From contig JAIQDT010001947.1 of assembly GCA_021521415.1 (NCBI GenBank), positions 248,001-312,000 of the forward strand: a stretch of DNA of 64,000 nucleotides, read 5' to 3'. Position numbers and translations under genes: made by a program. Below are positions 35,753 through 47,288 of the stretch, one piece after another. Numbering within the stretch: the first letter of the stretch is position 1; each line of letters opens with the position of its first letter. The DNA comes from Bidens hawaiensis. Taxonomy: Eukaryota; Streptophyta; Magnoliopsida; Asterales; Asteraceae. The notes under the pieces are model-generated. The model had not been told where the DNA came from and did not search any database. It saw only the letters and a list, made by a program, of their open reading frames with translations.

Positions 35753-36202
35753 ATAAGTGTAAGGCCCCGTTACCGGTACCTCACATTTGGACGTTGGCTT
35801 TACTCATAAACGCAGTTCTAAATATCAGAGTTAATAAAAACTTTCGCGGAATAATAAAACTTCAACCATAACATTTTACATAACCCTCAAATCATGTCTT
35901 ATAAAACATTCGTAGACAATTAAAACAAAACATAGTCTTTAAAACATCACAACATTTCCTCGAGATGCCAGTATATTCGATTCCATGCCATGTCTTTTCA
36001 GTCACGCAAGCTGCCTCAACCTATTTGCCTGCGTGCATACTAAAAGTCAGCTGCGCTGAGTGAGTTCTAGTTAATCACATAACTTACTTTTCATACACAT
36101 ATACGTGCCCGAATGTACGCATTACATACATATCATGATCAAAAATCGTCCATACACATTCATATCTAACAATACATTATAAAGGACGTTTCACCCTACA
36201 TA

Positions 36203-36342
36203 CCTCGGATATTATTAGGGTCCGGTCACCCTTCATCCTCGGATATTATTAGGGCACGGTCGCCCTTCATCCTCGGATATTATTAGGGTCCGGTACCCTT
36301 CATCCTTGGATATTATTAGGGTCCGGTACCCTTCATCCTTAG
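36203..36342 (-). repeat. Minisatellite in solo LTR E (about 4 units)
   Basis: The unit CTCGGATATTATTAGGGTCC plus a CGGT(C)ACCCTTCAT tail, period about 33-35 bp. Solo LTR I has about six units at the matching place. Confidence 0.88.
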
Positions 36343-36802
36343 CTTCATACTATACCTGTTCTTAAATGCTTTTCCTGACAATACGTGCAATCTCCGAAGC
36401 GCGTTCACGTACCATTAACATATCATACGTACATTATGCACACATCATATATATTCATACATGCATCTTATCTTACATCATACATAGCAATCACATCTTT
36501 AGCTACCACGTGACGGTACATGCAATATCCGAATATCGTTCACGCACCGTCAAGCAATCATCATACATAAAACATACAAGGCATACACTTATCACTTAAG
36601 GTAAGTGTATTAACTATCACATCGAGTATGCACACAACCCCAAAAACATAACAAGGAGTGGGGCTTGAAACTCACCTCAATGCGGTTGCGTTCACGGTTA
36701 TTCCCTTCTTGCGCTGTACACGACTAACTGTATAATAATTATACGTTTCAGTAAACTATCACTACACATATCGTCTTTCTAGTTTAATTATTACCTCAAC
36801 GA

Positions 36803-36893
36803 ACAGGGGTCCGGGGGCAGCGCCCCTGGCAGCGGGGTTCTAGGGGCGGCAGCCCCTAGCGGGGTCCAAGGGGCAGAGCCCCTGGCTGGGGTT
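36803..36893. repeat. GC-rich hairpin block of solo LTR E
   Basis: Three successive self-complementary segments around GGGGC/GCCCC, e.g. CTAGGGGC/GCCCCTAG. The same block is at 54004-54091 in I. Confidence 0.8.
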
Positions 36894-37904
36894 AAGCTGA
36901 CCATGAAAAATTTTATTTTCATTAACTGTCTTAACACGTTTTCCATTAGGATTTTGAATCATTAAATAATTTGCTACATAAAATCCAAGGGCTTCTTTGT
37001 AATTAAATCATTCTTTTCTAAGTCCAGGACCATTCTGTCATTTTTTCAAAGTTCTGATTCGTCACTCAGTCCTTAACGAATGGGAATTCATAACGAATTA
37101 CCCATTATAGCGAATCTGCCTTTGTAACGAATCAGGCATCTTAATGAACTGGTCCCTTTAGCGAATGGGGTTCATTCGTCCATCCCTTAACGAATGGCCT
37201 AGTTCGCCCTTATTTCCTTAACGAATTACATGCCAGTTCGCTAATCTTTCCTTAGCGAATCGGCTGGCGAATCACATCAACTTCGCTAGTTACCCTTAGC
37301 GAATTAGGGTTAGGTCAGAGAATGTCGGAAACATTCTCTGACACGCAAACCTCGTACCAGCTGCCTTTCCGGCTCCGCCGCCGGAAAAACGCTGTTTGAC
37401 CGGAAAAACGAGATCTAGCTCGTTTTCCACCGTTTTTTCACTGTTTTTCGTCTCGTTTGATCCAGATCTGAGCTAGGGTGACCCCTAAGCTCATCATAAG
37501 TTCGGTTTATACCCGATTCCACCCGGATGTCGTGACTTAAACGGTTTAACGGTGCCAGCTCGTCGTTTCGTGTTTATATCTCACGGATTTAAGCTCATAC
37601 AACAAAATACTATCATACCTTGGGTCGGGATCCGTTTCTTCTTCTATATTTCGGCTAGAGAGAGAGAGAGAGAGAGAGCTTAAGTGTGTGTTTTGAGAGG
37701 TGTATGGAATATGTGTGAATGAATGAAAATGGGTATTAAGTGTTTATATATATGGATCATGGGCTTAAGCCCATGGTCCTTTCCTCTTTCTTTCATAACC
37801 CAAGTCCATAACCCATGTCCATTTGACCCAACACTAGCCCAACTCCTAATAACCCATACTTTCATTTATTAACCGAAACCCGAAAAACGGAATGTTACAA
37901 TAAG

Positions 37905-38452
37905 TAATTATAGTGCCAAGAAAAACTGAAATTAATTGTAACATTCTAATCACAACAATTCATTACCTTTCATTTTTATAAAGCTTACTAATATTATTAT
38001 TTCCTCTAAAATTTAAGCATTAAACCCTCTAAATTCTTTAAGGTCACTGACAGTGAGGTTTTTCTATGATGTTTATTCTAGAAACTCAAATATTCTTCCA
38101 AAAAATCATTGTATGTTTGTTAACGACATGTAGTGTAGCAATGTAGAAGTTTTGGAAAAAAACTTTGGAGAAAATGAGAGAGTGAGACACATGAAAATTT
38201 AGGAATTATTGACTAAAAATGACAGACATTGATTGAAAGGATATGTTTCTTATCAACTTTAAGACCATATTGTCCTTTTATTAAAAATCTTCAATATATA
38301 TTTTCATTTTTATTACAAGTTTGTCATCGTTGTTATGAACCATTGATTACACAAAATTAACGGTACAGATTCATTTATCGTATTAAATTGACTTCTCTCC
38401 TGAACTATCTCTCTCTCTATATACATACATATATATATATATGATTGATTTC
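37905..38452. other. AT-rich background with (TA/CA) microsatellite, no gene
   Basis: No frame of interest. A TA/CATA run lies at about 38409-38441, just before the MITE. Confidence 0.5.
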
Positions 38453-38770
38453 TTTTGAGAACCACTTTGAGTTTTAAGAACTCGAAAGAACTCAACGTAA
38501 CAATTTTTTTTTCGAATTTTTTTTACACGTGTAATACGTAAGTGTAAGTAATATACAAAAAATTACAGTATTTTTTTACACACCGAATCAACTTTTTATG
38601 CATGTGTAACTAACGTTTAAACTTGTGTAATTCTTAAAAAAACTTATTCTCTCTTCTGCTTCATTTTTTAATTAAATTTAATCTCAGCCACATATTTCAT
38701 ATCTTCTAATTAAATGTGTGGTTCATAATTGAGTTCTTAGAGTTCTTAAAACTCACCATGGTTCTCAAAA
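38453..38770. mobile_element. MITE-like element with about 42-bp terminal inverted repeats
   Basis: The left end TTTTGAGAACCACTTTGAG (38453-38495) and right end (38729-38770) are inverted copies with a few mismatches. The interior is AT-rich and non-coding, with ACACGTGT-like motifs. The length of 318 bp and lack of any ORF fit a non-autonomous DNA transposon. Both flanks are TA repeats, so the target duplication (perhaps TA) cannot be resolved. The superfamily is not determined. Confidence 0.68.
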
Positions 38771-38777
38771 TAACCCT

Positions 38778-38820
<43 letters not shown>

Positions 38821-39229
38821 AGAGAAGTCTTATTGCAAGAAATGCGAGAAGTTATTCCAACCAATTAAATATTTTCTTTTAGTTTTCTTATTTATTTTGT
38901 AAGAATGACATATTAGTCATATGTTCTAGTTTTATTATTGGAAACTTATACTAAGTGTTACAAATCAGTTCTCTTTAACCGATCCTTTTATTCAAAATAG
39001 TTAATCAAAATTTTGATTACATCCCAGAAGATCTTCATTTATGCCTCTTCATATCCATTCATATAATAAAAAAATAAAGATATTCATATGCGAAAACATC
39101 GGTATTCATATCTGAATATTACAAAAACAAGTCACAATATTTATATTTAATAAATAAATTTCGTTGGGAAATCTTATGTTTATCTAGTGTTCTTTAATGT
39201 TTATTTTGCATCTATCAATATAATCTCTC
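38771..39229. other. AT-rich background, no gene
   Basis: It starts with a (TA)n run (about 38781-38814). No coding frame or recognisable element. Confidence 0.5.
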
Positions 39230-39983
39230 TCTTTCTTTCTGTAACGGCTCTTTCACTTTCACCGCCACCGTCCGCCGTCAATCTCCGGCCACGTCACCAT
39301 CGGTTCAGGTATTAGACAAGCACTGTCACAACCACGCCGCCACCACCGCCGTTACAACGCCGCCAACCAACCGCGGTACCACAACCGCCGTCAACCACCG
39401 CAGTACCATTGCCGCCGTCAACCGCCGCCGCTAATCTGCGCTTAATTTGAAGTGAAGGGGCTCTGGTTGTTTGTTTCGTGATCTGATTCTGGGTCTTCCG
39501 CTGGTCATTCGTTGTATTACGGATCTAGGGTTTTCGTTTGGAAACCCATCTGCTTTGGGGATTCTTAAGCTGTGCTCCAATTACAAGATCTACATTTTGT
39601 TTTGAAAAATAACCCTAAGTGAAGGTTATTGTTTCAAACTCTCTCGTGAATATAGTCTGGTGGCTTCCCTTATCACGGTCAGATCCTTCCTTGCTTTTTA
39701 TATTTGCTGTTATAAACATATATTTTTTTTGTTGGCATTAGGCCGTTGATGCTACTGGGCTAGTCGGACCAGGTTATTGACAGGGAGAGACATCCCCTGC
39801 TTTTATCTTATTTTTGTGTTCTTCGTGTGCATAAAACCCCGTCAAACCAGAAACCCACATCACCACCGCTTATCTGTTACTGTGTGCCGTGTGTCTATTA
39901 TTATTACTATTAGTTTCTGTTACTATTATTATTATTATTATTATTATTATTGATTTGGTGTTCTACTGCTTGTGTTTGTGTGA

Positions 39984-42932
39984 TTAGTTGCAACCATAGA
40001 GCGTAGGAACAATGACTATTACTTGAGACCATGTCCTGAAACGAGGGGTGTAGGAAAGAGTAAAGATAGGGAGCGTATATTGCGTTTGGCTTCTTGGAAT
40101 GTAGGAACATTAAATGGTAAGTTGCTAGAATTGGTAGATGTGCTTAAAAGACGTAGGGTTCAGATAGCATGCCTCCAGGAGACTAAGTGGAAAGGACATA
40201 GAGGGGCTGAGTGTAATGGGTATAAGTTGTGGTACTCGGGAAAGGATGGAGCTAGGAATGGAGTGGGGTTTCTAGTGGCTAAGGAAATACACACTAGTGT
40301 GGTGGAGGTGATAAGACATAATGACAGGATTATGGTGTTGAAATTAGTACTAGGAGAGGAAGTAGTGGCAGTAGTCTCCGCCTACGCGCCTCATGTAGGC
40401 CTAGGGGATCAGGAAAAGAGAGAATTTTGGGATTGCCTAGACGCAGTGGTAGGGGGCATACCTAGGGGGGAGAGGATTTGCATAGGAGGTGATTTTAATG
40501 GACACATTGGTAAGGCTAACGATGGTTTTCAAGCCGTACATGGGGGTTTCGGTTTTGGTGATAGGAATGAGACCGGAACAGATCTTCTAGAGTTTGCGGT
40601 GGCACATGACCTAGGTATTATAAATTCTTTTTTTAGGAAACAAGATTCTCATTTAATCACTTTTAGCAGTGGCGGACGCGACACGCAAATTGACTACCTT
40701 TTGACGAGGCAAGGAGACCGACGTTGGTGGAAGGACTGCAAAGTCATACCTGGGGAGGCAGTTGTGACTCAACATCGACTACTAGTGACAGATATAGCCT
40801 TCAGAAATAAGCTGACTGTTCGGGAGAAGAAAGGTACACCGAGAATTCGGTGGGGAAATTTGAAGGACGAAAATCTCCTACTGTTTAAGGATAAACTAAT
40901 ACTGCATACGCGGGCTCGACTAAATGGGGACTCAACTCATATATGGGAAGCTATGGAGACAAAGATCATCCAAGTAGCAAAGGAGACTCTCGGGGTCACA
41001 TCAGGAAAGACAAGTGAGCATAAGGAGTCTTGGTGGTGGAATGACGCAGTGCAAGACAAGATAAGGGACAAACAAGGATGTTTTAGGGAGCTAATGAGGT
41101 GCACGAATGAGGAGGAGCGAGTGGAATTGAGGGACAACTACAAAATGGCCAAGATAGAGGCGAAGAAGGCAGTGGCGGAAGCAAAGAAGGCGGCCTTTAA
41201 ACGGATGTATGAAAGTCTACAAACAAAAGAGGGGGAACAAGCTATGTTTAAGATTGCCAAAGCCAGGGAGCGTAGAAGGCAAGATCTAGGACCGGTGAAG
41301 TTCATAAAGGATACAGATGGGCATGTACTGGTCAAGGAGCAGGACATCAAGCTAAGATGGCAAACCTACTTTCACAATCTTTTTAACAATGGGAGAGCTT
41401 ACCAAGAAGAACATGACAACACAAACTTTCAACGACAACAATCGAATAACTGCTACTGCCGACGGATCACACGAGAAGAGGTGAAGGACGCACTTAGGAG
41501 GATGGGAAGGTCTAAGGCGGTTGGCCCAGACAACATACCCATCGAGGTGTGGAAGTGTCTGGGGGAGGAAGGAGTCATGTGGTTAACTACTCTGTTCAAT
41601 AGTATTCTCATATCAGGTAAGATGCCAGACCAGTGGAGGAGCAGCGTTGTAGTTCCTATCTATAAGAACAAAGGAGACGCCCAATGTTGTGGTAACTACC
41701 GAGGAATCAAACTACTAAGTCATACTATGAAGCTATGGGAAAGAGTGATTGAGGTTAGACTTAGACGAGAAACTCAGGTTACGGTCAACCAATTTGGCTT
41801 CATGCCGGGGCGTTCCACCACAGAGGCAATACACCTTTTAAGAAGATTAATGGAAAAGTATAGGGAGAAGAAGCGTGATCTACATATGGTGTTTATTGAC
41901 CTAGAAAAGGCCTACGACAGTGTGCCACGGCAGGTGCTCTGGGAGTGCTTGGAGGGTAGAAGAGTGCCCAGGAAATACATAGAGATAATTATGGATATGT
42001 ATACCAGGAGTGAAACAAGTGTCCGTGCGCCAGTGGGGGAGACTGATTTCTTTCCTGTAGAGGTAGGTCTTCACCAGGGGTCAGCATTGAGCCCGTTTCT
42101 TTTTGCAGTAGTCTTGGATGAGTTGTCAAAGTCGATTCAGGGGACTCTCCCGTGGTGCATGATGTTCGCAGACGATATTGTGTTACTTGCTGAGAAAAAA
42201 CAAGATCTAAACATGAGGCTTGAGGAGTGGCGAACAACCTTAGAGACAAAAGGTTTAAAGATTAGCCGATCTAAGACGGAGTACCTCCACTGTGATTTTG
42301 GTGGGATAAACGACAATGAAGACGCACAGATCACAATTGAAGGGCAGGTGGTCCCGCAGGTAACGAAGTTTAAGTATTTAGGATCATTTGTTCAGAGCGA
42401 TGGGGAATTAGACAGTGATGTGACCCACCGAGTTCAGGTAGGATGGTGTAGATGGAAGGCAGCCACAGGTATATTGTGCGACAAGAGTTTCCCGACTAAA
42501 CTAAAGGGAAAATTCTATAGGGTGGCAGTTAGACCTGCAATGCTATATGGAACAGATTGTTGGGCCATCAAGAAGGCACAAGTGCGGAAGATGGAGGTAG
42601 CAGAAATGAGAATGCTACGTTGGATGTGTGGGCACACAAGGCTAGACCGAATAAGAAACGTTGTGTTTCGCGAGAGATTAGGGGTGGCGAACATAGCAGA
42701 CAAGATAAGAGAGTGGAGATTGAGATGGTTTGGACATGTAAAGAGAAGACAGACGACGAATCCTGTTAGATCCGTAGAAAACATTACTATAGAGGGGAGA
42801 AGGGGTAGAGGACGACCTAAATTGACTTGGGATGAGAGGATTAGGCATGATTTGATAGACCTAAACCTCTCCGAGGACATGGTTGAGGATAGGAATTCGT
42901 GGAGAAGTAGAATTAAAGTTAAGGATTTTTAG
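39984..42932 (+). CDS. RTE endonuclease-reverse transcriptase polyprotein
   Basis: It nicks target DNA and copies its own RNA there. Open from 39984 to TAG 42930-42932 without a break. An apurinic-type endonuclease comes first (LASWNVGTLNG, CLQETKW, GGDFNGH, DTQIDYLL, QHRLLVTD, residues about 20-260). RT follows (VGPDNIPIEVWK; NYRGIKLL; FIDLEKAYDSVPR; HQGSALSPFLF; FADDIVLL near 42165-42190) and then a C-terminal domain with WFGHVKRR and GRRGRGRPKLTW. There is no in-frame ATG before the endonuclease. Codon 40023 is TTG in the context LRPCPETRG, perhaps a lost ATG. Two tiny upstream ATG frames lie at 40012 and 40031. All key catalytic motifs look intact. Confidence 0.9.
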   Translation, partial: LVATIERRNNDYYLRPCPETRGVGKSKDRERILRLASWNVGTLNGKLLELVDVLKRRRVQIACLQETKWKGHRGAECNGYKLWYSGKDGARNGVGFLVAKEIHTSVVEVIRHNDRIMVLKLVLGEEVVAVVSAYAPHVGLGDQEKREFWDCLDAVVGGIPRGERICIGGDFNGHIGKANDGFQAVHGGFGFGDRNETGTDLLEFAVAHDLGIINSFFRKQDSHLITFSSGGRDTQIDYLLTRQGDRRWWKDCKVIPGEAVVTQHRLLVTDIAFRNKLTVREKKGTPRIRWGNLKDENLLLFKDKLILHTRARLNGDSTHIWEAMETKIIQVAKETLGVTSGKTSEHKESWWWNDAVQDKIRDKQGCFRELMRCTNEEERVELRDNYKMAKIEAKKAVAEAKKAAFKRMYESLQTKEGEQAMFKIAKARERRRQDLGPVKFIKDTDGHVLVKEQDIKLRWQTYFHNLFNNGRAYQEEHDNTNFQRQQSNNCYCRRITREEVKDALRRMGRSKAVGPDNIPIEVWKCLGEEGVMWLTTLFNSILISGKMPDQWRSSVVVPIYKNKGDAQCCGNYRGIKLLSHTMKLWERVIEVRLRRETQVTVNQFGFMPGRSTTEAIHLLRRLMEKYREKKRDLHMVFIDLEKAYDSVPRQVLWECLEGRRVPRKYIEIIMDMYTRSETSVRAPVGETDFFPVEVGLHQGSALSPFLFAVVLDELSKSIQGTLPWCMMFADDIVLLAEKKQDLNMRLEEWRTTLETKGLKISRSKTEYLHCDFGGINDNEDAQITIEGQVVPQVTKFKYLGSFVQSDGELDSDVTHRVQVGWCRWKAATGILCDKSFPTKLKGKFYRVAVRPAMLYGTDCWAIKKAQVRKMEVAEMRMLRWMCGHTRLDRIRNVVFRERLGVANIADKIREWRLRWFGHVKRRQTTNPVRSVENITIEGRRGRGRPKLTWDERIRHDLIDLNLSEDMVEDRNSWRSRIKVKDF

Positions 42933-43005
42933 AGAGAATTGAATAACTTAGGGCTTAGACTTAACTTATTTAGGTCACATACCATAATGGTATTTCCCTT
43001 ACATA

Positions 43006-43040
<35 letters not shown>

Positions 43041-43303
43041 GCTTTTATATTGCTGTTAAACTGTGACCTTATTATTAATATTATTATAATTAGTAGTAGT
43101 TTTTATATAACTGTTAAACTTTGATTTCCTTTATTTTGCTTCATACACATGTACTTAGAGCCGAGGGTCTCTCTGGAAGCCACCTCTTTATTCCTTTGGA
43201 TAGAGGTACGGTGTGCCTACATCCCACCCTCCCCAGACCCTACCTATAGCTTTGCTGTCGGTGGGATTTTACTGGGTATGATTGATTGATTGATTGATTG
43301 AAT
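42933..43303 (+). other. 3' UTR and tail of RTE element F
   Basis: It contains a (TTA)n run (43005-43040) and then a conserved tail with CCACCCTCCCCAGACCC and GTGGGATTTTACTGGGTATG before the terminal (TGAT)n. Such tails are shared by plant RTE LINEs and Au/TS-type SINEs, from general knowledge. Confidence 0.75.
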
Positions 43304-44605
43304 ATTGAAAGTAAAAGTAGGAAACATAGGAAATATATATTTCATGTTGAATTAGATGGAACAATACAACAAAAAGTTTAATTGTGGCTATTTTTTTAGT
43401 TCAAAGAAACACTAAACAACACAAAAAGAACAAGTTTGATCCTATAACTTTTTCTTCGAAAGAAGGGTAAAAACTTGCCCAGCCAATTCTTCATCACTTT
43501 CTTCAAATGGAGAATTAGGATTCCGATACAACGGGTAATGTTGGTGATCTCACTCATAGTAAGCCTATATCGTTTACAATTATCTACGTATTTCTTGTTT
43601 GACTACAAGTAGTCATAAACCTTGAACTTTGACGTGCAACTTGATCAAGAATCTACATTACAACTACAAGATCATTATAGGGCGTTATGTTCAATCCACT
43701 TGTATCACCCGTCATCACACAACTAATATTGTATCAAAGAACACCATCCACGGTTTTTGTCTAACTCTCTCAAAACCCACATTTACTTTTGGCGATTAAT
43801 ATAAAAGAAAATTGCAACATTGTAAACTAATACATATAACATGCACAACCTACATTGTAGAACCTACAATAATATCAACATCCTAAACAACCTACACTAC
43901 GCATAACATACATCTTCTTTTGCCATCCTACAAAGCATACATTACACTGCATTAACATACATTACCATTTTTTTGGCATCCTACAAAGTCAACACTGCAC
44001 ATAACATACATTACCATATACTTTTAGCATCCTACACTGCACATAACATACATTACCATATTCCGTTGGCATCTACACTGCACATAACATACATTACCAT
44101 CTTCTTTTGGTATCTAACACAACACATAACATACATTACCATCTTTTTTTTTGCCATCCTACAGAGTACATAACATACATTACCATCTTCTTTTGGGATC
44201 CTACACAGCCTACACCCCCGCACATAACATACACTACCATATTCTTTTAGCATCCTACACTGCACATAACATACATTACCACTTTTGGCATCTTACACAA
44301 CCTACACTACACATAACATACATTACTATACTCTTTTGGTAACCTACACTATAGATAATAAAATAAGATACACATCCTAAACAACCGATAAAACATATAT
44401 ACATTCTGCATACATTACACAAAACATAGCCATACACATTACACAGTGTCATACCATGTCATACATTGACGTTACATAAAACACACAAACCCTACTTGCC
44501 ATAGACCTATGCGGGTGGTGTTGTGCCAAAGACTTTGAATAACACCATGTAATTGGTGCAATGGAGGGTGGTTTAGTACCACGGGCCTTTGGGCCGGTAA
44601 ACCCG
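43304..44605. other. Background with tandem array, no gene
   Basis: AT-rich noncoding DNA carrying a tandem array in its centre (described separately) and degenerate ACCTACA motifs from about 43850 to 44480. No credible coding frame; short frames inside the array are repeat translations. Confidence 0.55.
43917..44345. repeat. Minisatellite, about 9 units of 40-54 bp
   Basis: The consensus unit contains GGCATCCTACACTGCACATA and ACATACATTACCAT followed by a T-rich link. Units vary in length through small insertions such as an extra CCTACAC. Confidence 0.85.
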
Positions 44606-45783
44606 TGACATGAGGTCGAAGACTCACTAAAAATAAACCAAATACAACTAATTAGATAGCGGTAAGTGGGTGTCGAACACAGGGAGTTTGTTGAAAATGG
44701 GTTACTAAGTAGCTTGTAATCTGACTATATTAAATTAAACTAAATTGCATAAAAAGAAATTTTAAAGATTTGTTTGGTTGATTTGATTAACAAAAATAAT
44801 TGAAAACAATTTAACGAGTTTAACTGAATCAATAACAACGAATGCTCTCTCTCGATTTTAGGTTTCCAAGATTGATAATGTTAACTTTTTTACTTTTGGG
44901 ATGAACTACATAGACATAGTTCGTGAGTGTGCGTTTGATTGTGATAAAAGAGGACTAAGTACTTGGATTGTAAAAACGTAAGGTTGTCAATCGATAATCA
45001 GTTTTATATAGCCAACCCTAATTCCCTTCCAATAAATCCCGATTGCCTATGGCACAAAGAACTGATGGTCAAGAACACGAATTATACTATAGTGCAATTA
45101 CTAATAAAATTCACAATCACCATAGAAATATAATCATAATGATCAAACTACTATCCCACAAATAACATAAACAATTAACAAACATTCAATTGAAAACCTT
45201 ACAATTCGGGAGAGAACACAAAGGATTTTAGCCACACATGATTCGGTTCATCATTCCTTCAATCAAAGTATGAAAATGCATAGAAATCAAGTCCCTAATG
45301 ATTACCACACTCACAATAATGCTCTTAGACTCCAAAAATTGTCCCTAGGGTGTTCTTGAATGAAAGATAGGTGAAAAGACAACAACAAACGGAATAAAAA
45401 CAAGGATTTTCGGTAGTTACAGCTCCGCACCATGGCCCACGGTGCCCACCGTGGGCATGGTGACCTCCACGGTGGCCAGAACTCACAGTGCCGTGAGTTA
45501 TGGTCATTTTTGATCAATTGGACTCTGGCCCACGGTACAGACCGTGGGCCACGATGGTCTTCAGCCACCATCTTCTTTTTTCTCATTTTCTTCATATCTT
45601 TCTAGTTTCAACTTCGTTTTATTTGCCGTTTTCGCCCACGTTCTCATGAATTCATCCTCTATCTCCTCATACCTGCAATTATACAAGTAACCATAGTCAA
45701 CTAATTCCATGAAATTAATTGGCTAACCATATGCATTTATATCTTTTAGCTCACTTAACGGCTTCCTTACGGTTCATCCGTCA
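44606..45783 (-). repeat. 3' LTR of element G
   Basis: It has, in transcription order, strong GC palindromes (45428-45551) and then a TATATAAAA box (about 45000-45012). It is homologous to 50357-51498, which has lost part of the palindromic block. Confidence 0.88.
45428..45551. repeat. Palindrome cluster in the G LTR
   Basis: One hairpin at 45428-45462 (ACCATGGCCCACGGTG with its complement, one bulge, 2-nt loop). One perfect hairpin at 45526-45551 (TGGCCCACGGT/ACCGTGGGCCA, loop ACAG). A small ACTCAC/GTGAGT pair lies between them. Confidence 0.88.
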
Positions 45784-47288
45784 CATTCCCGCACTTAACC
45801 GTTGCTAGCCCCAAGCAACACCTCAAACAGAAATTTTTCATTTTTAACTTATAACCACCAAACATACCTACAATTCCGGTTCAGTCAAGGTCCCAAGTCA
45901 TACCCTATTCCCTCTTTACTATAGGTTTGCACTAGTATACTAACATGATTTCGGGCTTTACCCATACATAACACACCTTTACACATTAACCCTCTTCTTG
46001 ATGATCATTCACGCATTTTAACATATAACCACTTGTCATAGCATACGCTTGTACACATTTTCACATTATAATGCTTAGACACAAATGCAAATCAAGAGGG
46101 CTTAAAACGGGTGATAACGGGGCTAGGTCTAAGGGAATGGAAAAGGAATATTGAAAGTAGCTCAAACGATCCGATCTGGATTATTATAAACAAACTAAGT
46201 AAACAACGAAATAAACAACTATATACATCACTAACTTCTCTTTTTTTTTCTTTTTTTTTCTCCCTTTTATTTCACTCACTACATAATACTTTGAACGTTG
46301 AATCGCTAACAATTTTTTTTGACATTGTAAAGTAAACATAATGCTTAATACTTCCTATTAATGAGTAATAAAACAATTACAAATACAAAGAAATACCTAC
46401 TAAGTCGGATCGTCTCGCAATTTAACATCGGGGTTGATTGAATAAATGAATAAGTCCAACAATGTTTTCTAAGGGAACCAAACCCCGCCCCACTCATTAA
46501 CCACGCTCATATATGTAATGTATGAGGCCCAACCCCCAAAACCCACACTCGCACTCATCCAGATGGGGCTTCAACCTAATTGCCTCTATTGCTTTTGCAC
46601 TCATGCCAAGCTAAGGTCTCGAAATGCATTATTGCACAAGTTCTATCGAAGAATATCAACTTTCTCACCAATCTACACTTTCTCAATGCACAAGTGTATA
46701 TGGACATGTTAAGCAGGTTATTGTACCGAAAGCATGCTAACCTTGACTAGAATACTACATAACCTCCTTTTTAAAACAACTAGGCAAACATGTCCTTTAG
46801 GGAATTGTGACCATGAAAAGGGACCAAAACCTTACCCCGCCATCGTACCACTTTCCGATTTTATTTTAAATTTAAAATAAAAAAAGTATTTTTTATTTTT
46901 GTTTTTTTTAGAAAAATTTTAAAAAAGAAAATTCCCACATCCCCACACTTGAGATACATTATCCCCAATGTATGGTTTTGAGAAAATAAAGACAAAGACA
47001 CTACTAAGTAAAACTCCATGTCCTTCCATGAAAAACCCGGGTTGTTCCCAACATAGTGTCGAAGAGAAATCCATAAGAATTTTCCCACACTTGGTTTTTG
47101 CTATGATGGTAGCTTAAAATACCACTAATAACAAACAAACTAGAAATTATAATGCAAAATAAAAAATAAAATATACAAAATGTACAATTACCACCTTTTT
47201 GAAATTTTTATGACATTCAAGGTGGGTGACTGGCCCACTCCCATGCAACCTTCTCGTTATAAGCACGCTCCTTTTCAAGCAATTGTTG
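45784..47288 (-). other. Noncoding 3' internal region of G
   Basis: No credible frame. A purine-rich minus-strand tract (AAGTGCGGGAATG) abuts the LTR as PPT. T-rich runs occur near 46240-46262. Confidence 0.6.

Larger units (their letters stand above)
35758..37899 (-). mobile_element. Solo LTR E (Ty3/gypsy family E/I)
   Basis: The + strand reads TGTAAGGCC...ATGTTACA, flanked by ATAAG on both sides (35753-35757 and 37900-37904). It has no internal region. It is the inverted homologue of I along its whole length, including a minisatellite, a GC hairpin block, TTCGYTA motifs and a (GA)n run (37661-37678). Solo LTRs arise by recombination between the two LTRs of one insertion. TGTAACATCCC ends are common in plant chromoviruses, but the family cannot be proved here. 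Confidence 0.9.
39230..43303 (+). mobile_element. RTE-type non-LTR retrotransposon (LINE) F
   Basis: A 5' UTR rich in CCGCC (39240-39440) leads to one long endonuclease/RT frame and a short 3' tail ending in a (TGAT)n run at 43279-43302, as in RTE elements. There is no LTR, and the single ORF lacks an ORF1. The left boundary is uncertain by about 50 bp. I found no clear target duplication. The uninterrupted frame marks it as one of the youngest insertions here. Confidence 0.87.

Noticed and set aside
36203..36342. CRISPR-like regular repeats (also 54566-54752 and 43917-44345)
   Set aside because: Units are contiguous minisatellite copies without unique spacers, inside plant LTRs or plant noncoding DNA.
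41989..42880. Antisense ORFs inside the RTE gene
   Set aside because: They overlap a strongly supported coding frame on the other strand and show no domain.
40023..42932. Host gene (the kind annotated as craniofacial development protein 2-like)
   Set aside because: Domain order endonuclease-RT, the tail and the flanks identify an RTE LINE; such names are common misannotations.
43973..44342. ORFs on both strands at 43973-44342
   Set aside because: They are translations of the 40-54 bp tandem unit; no start or domain evidence.
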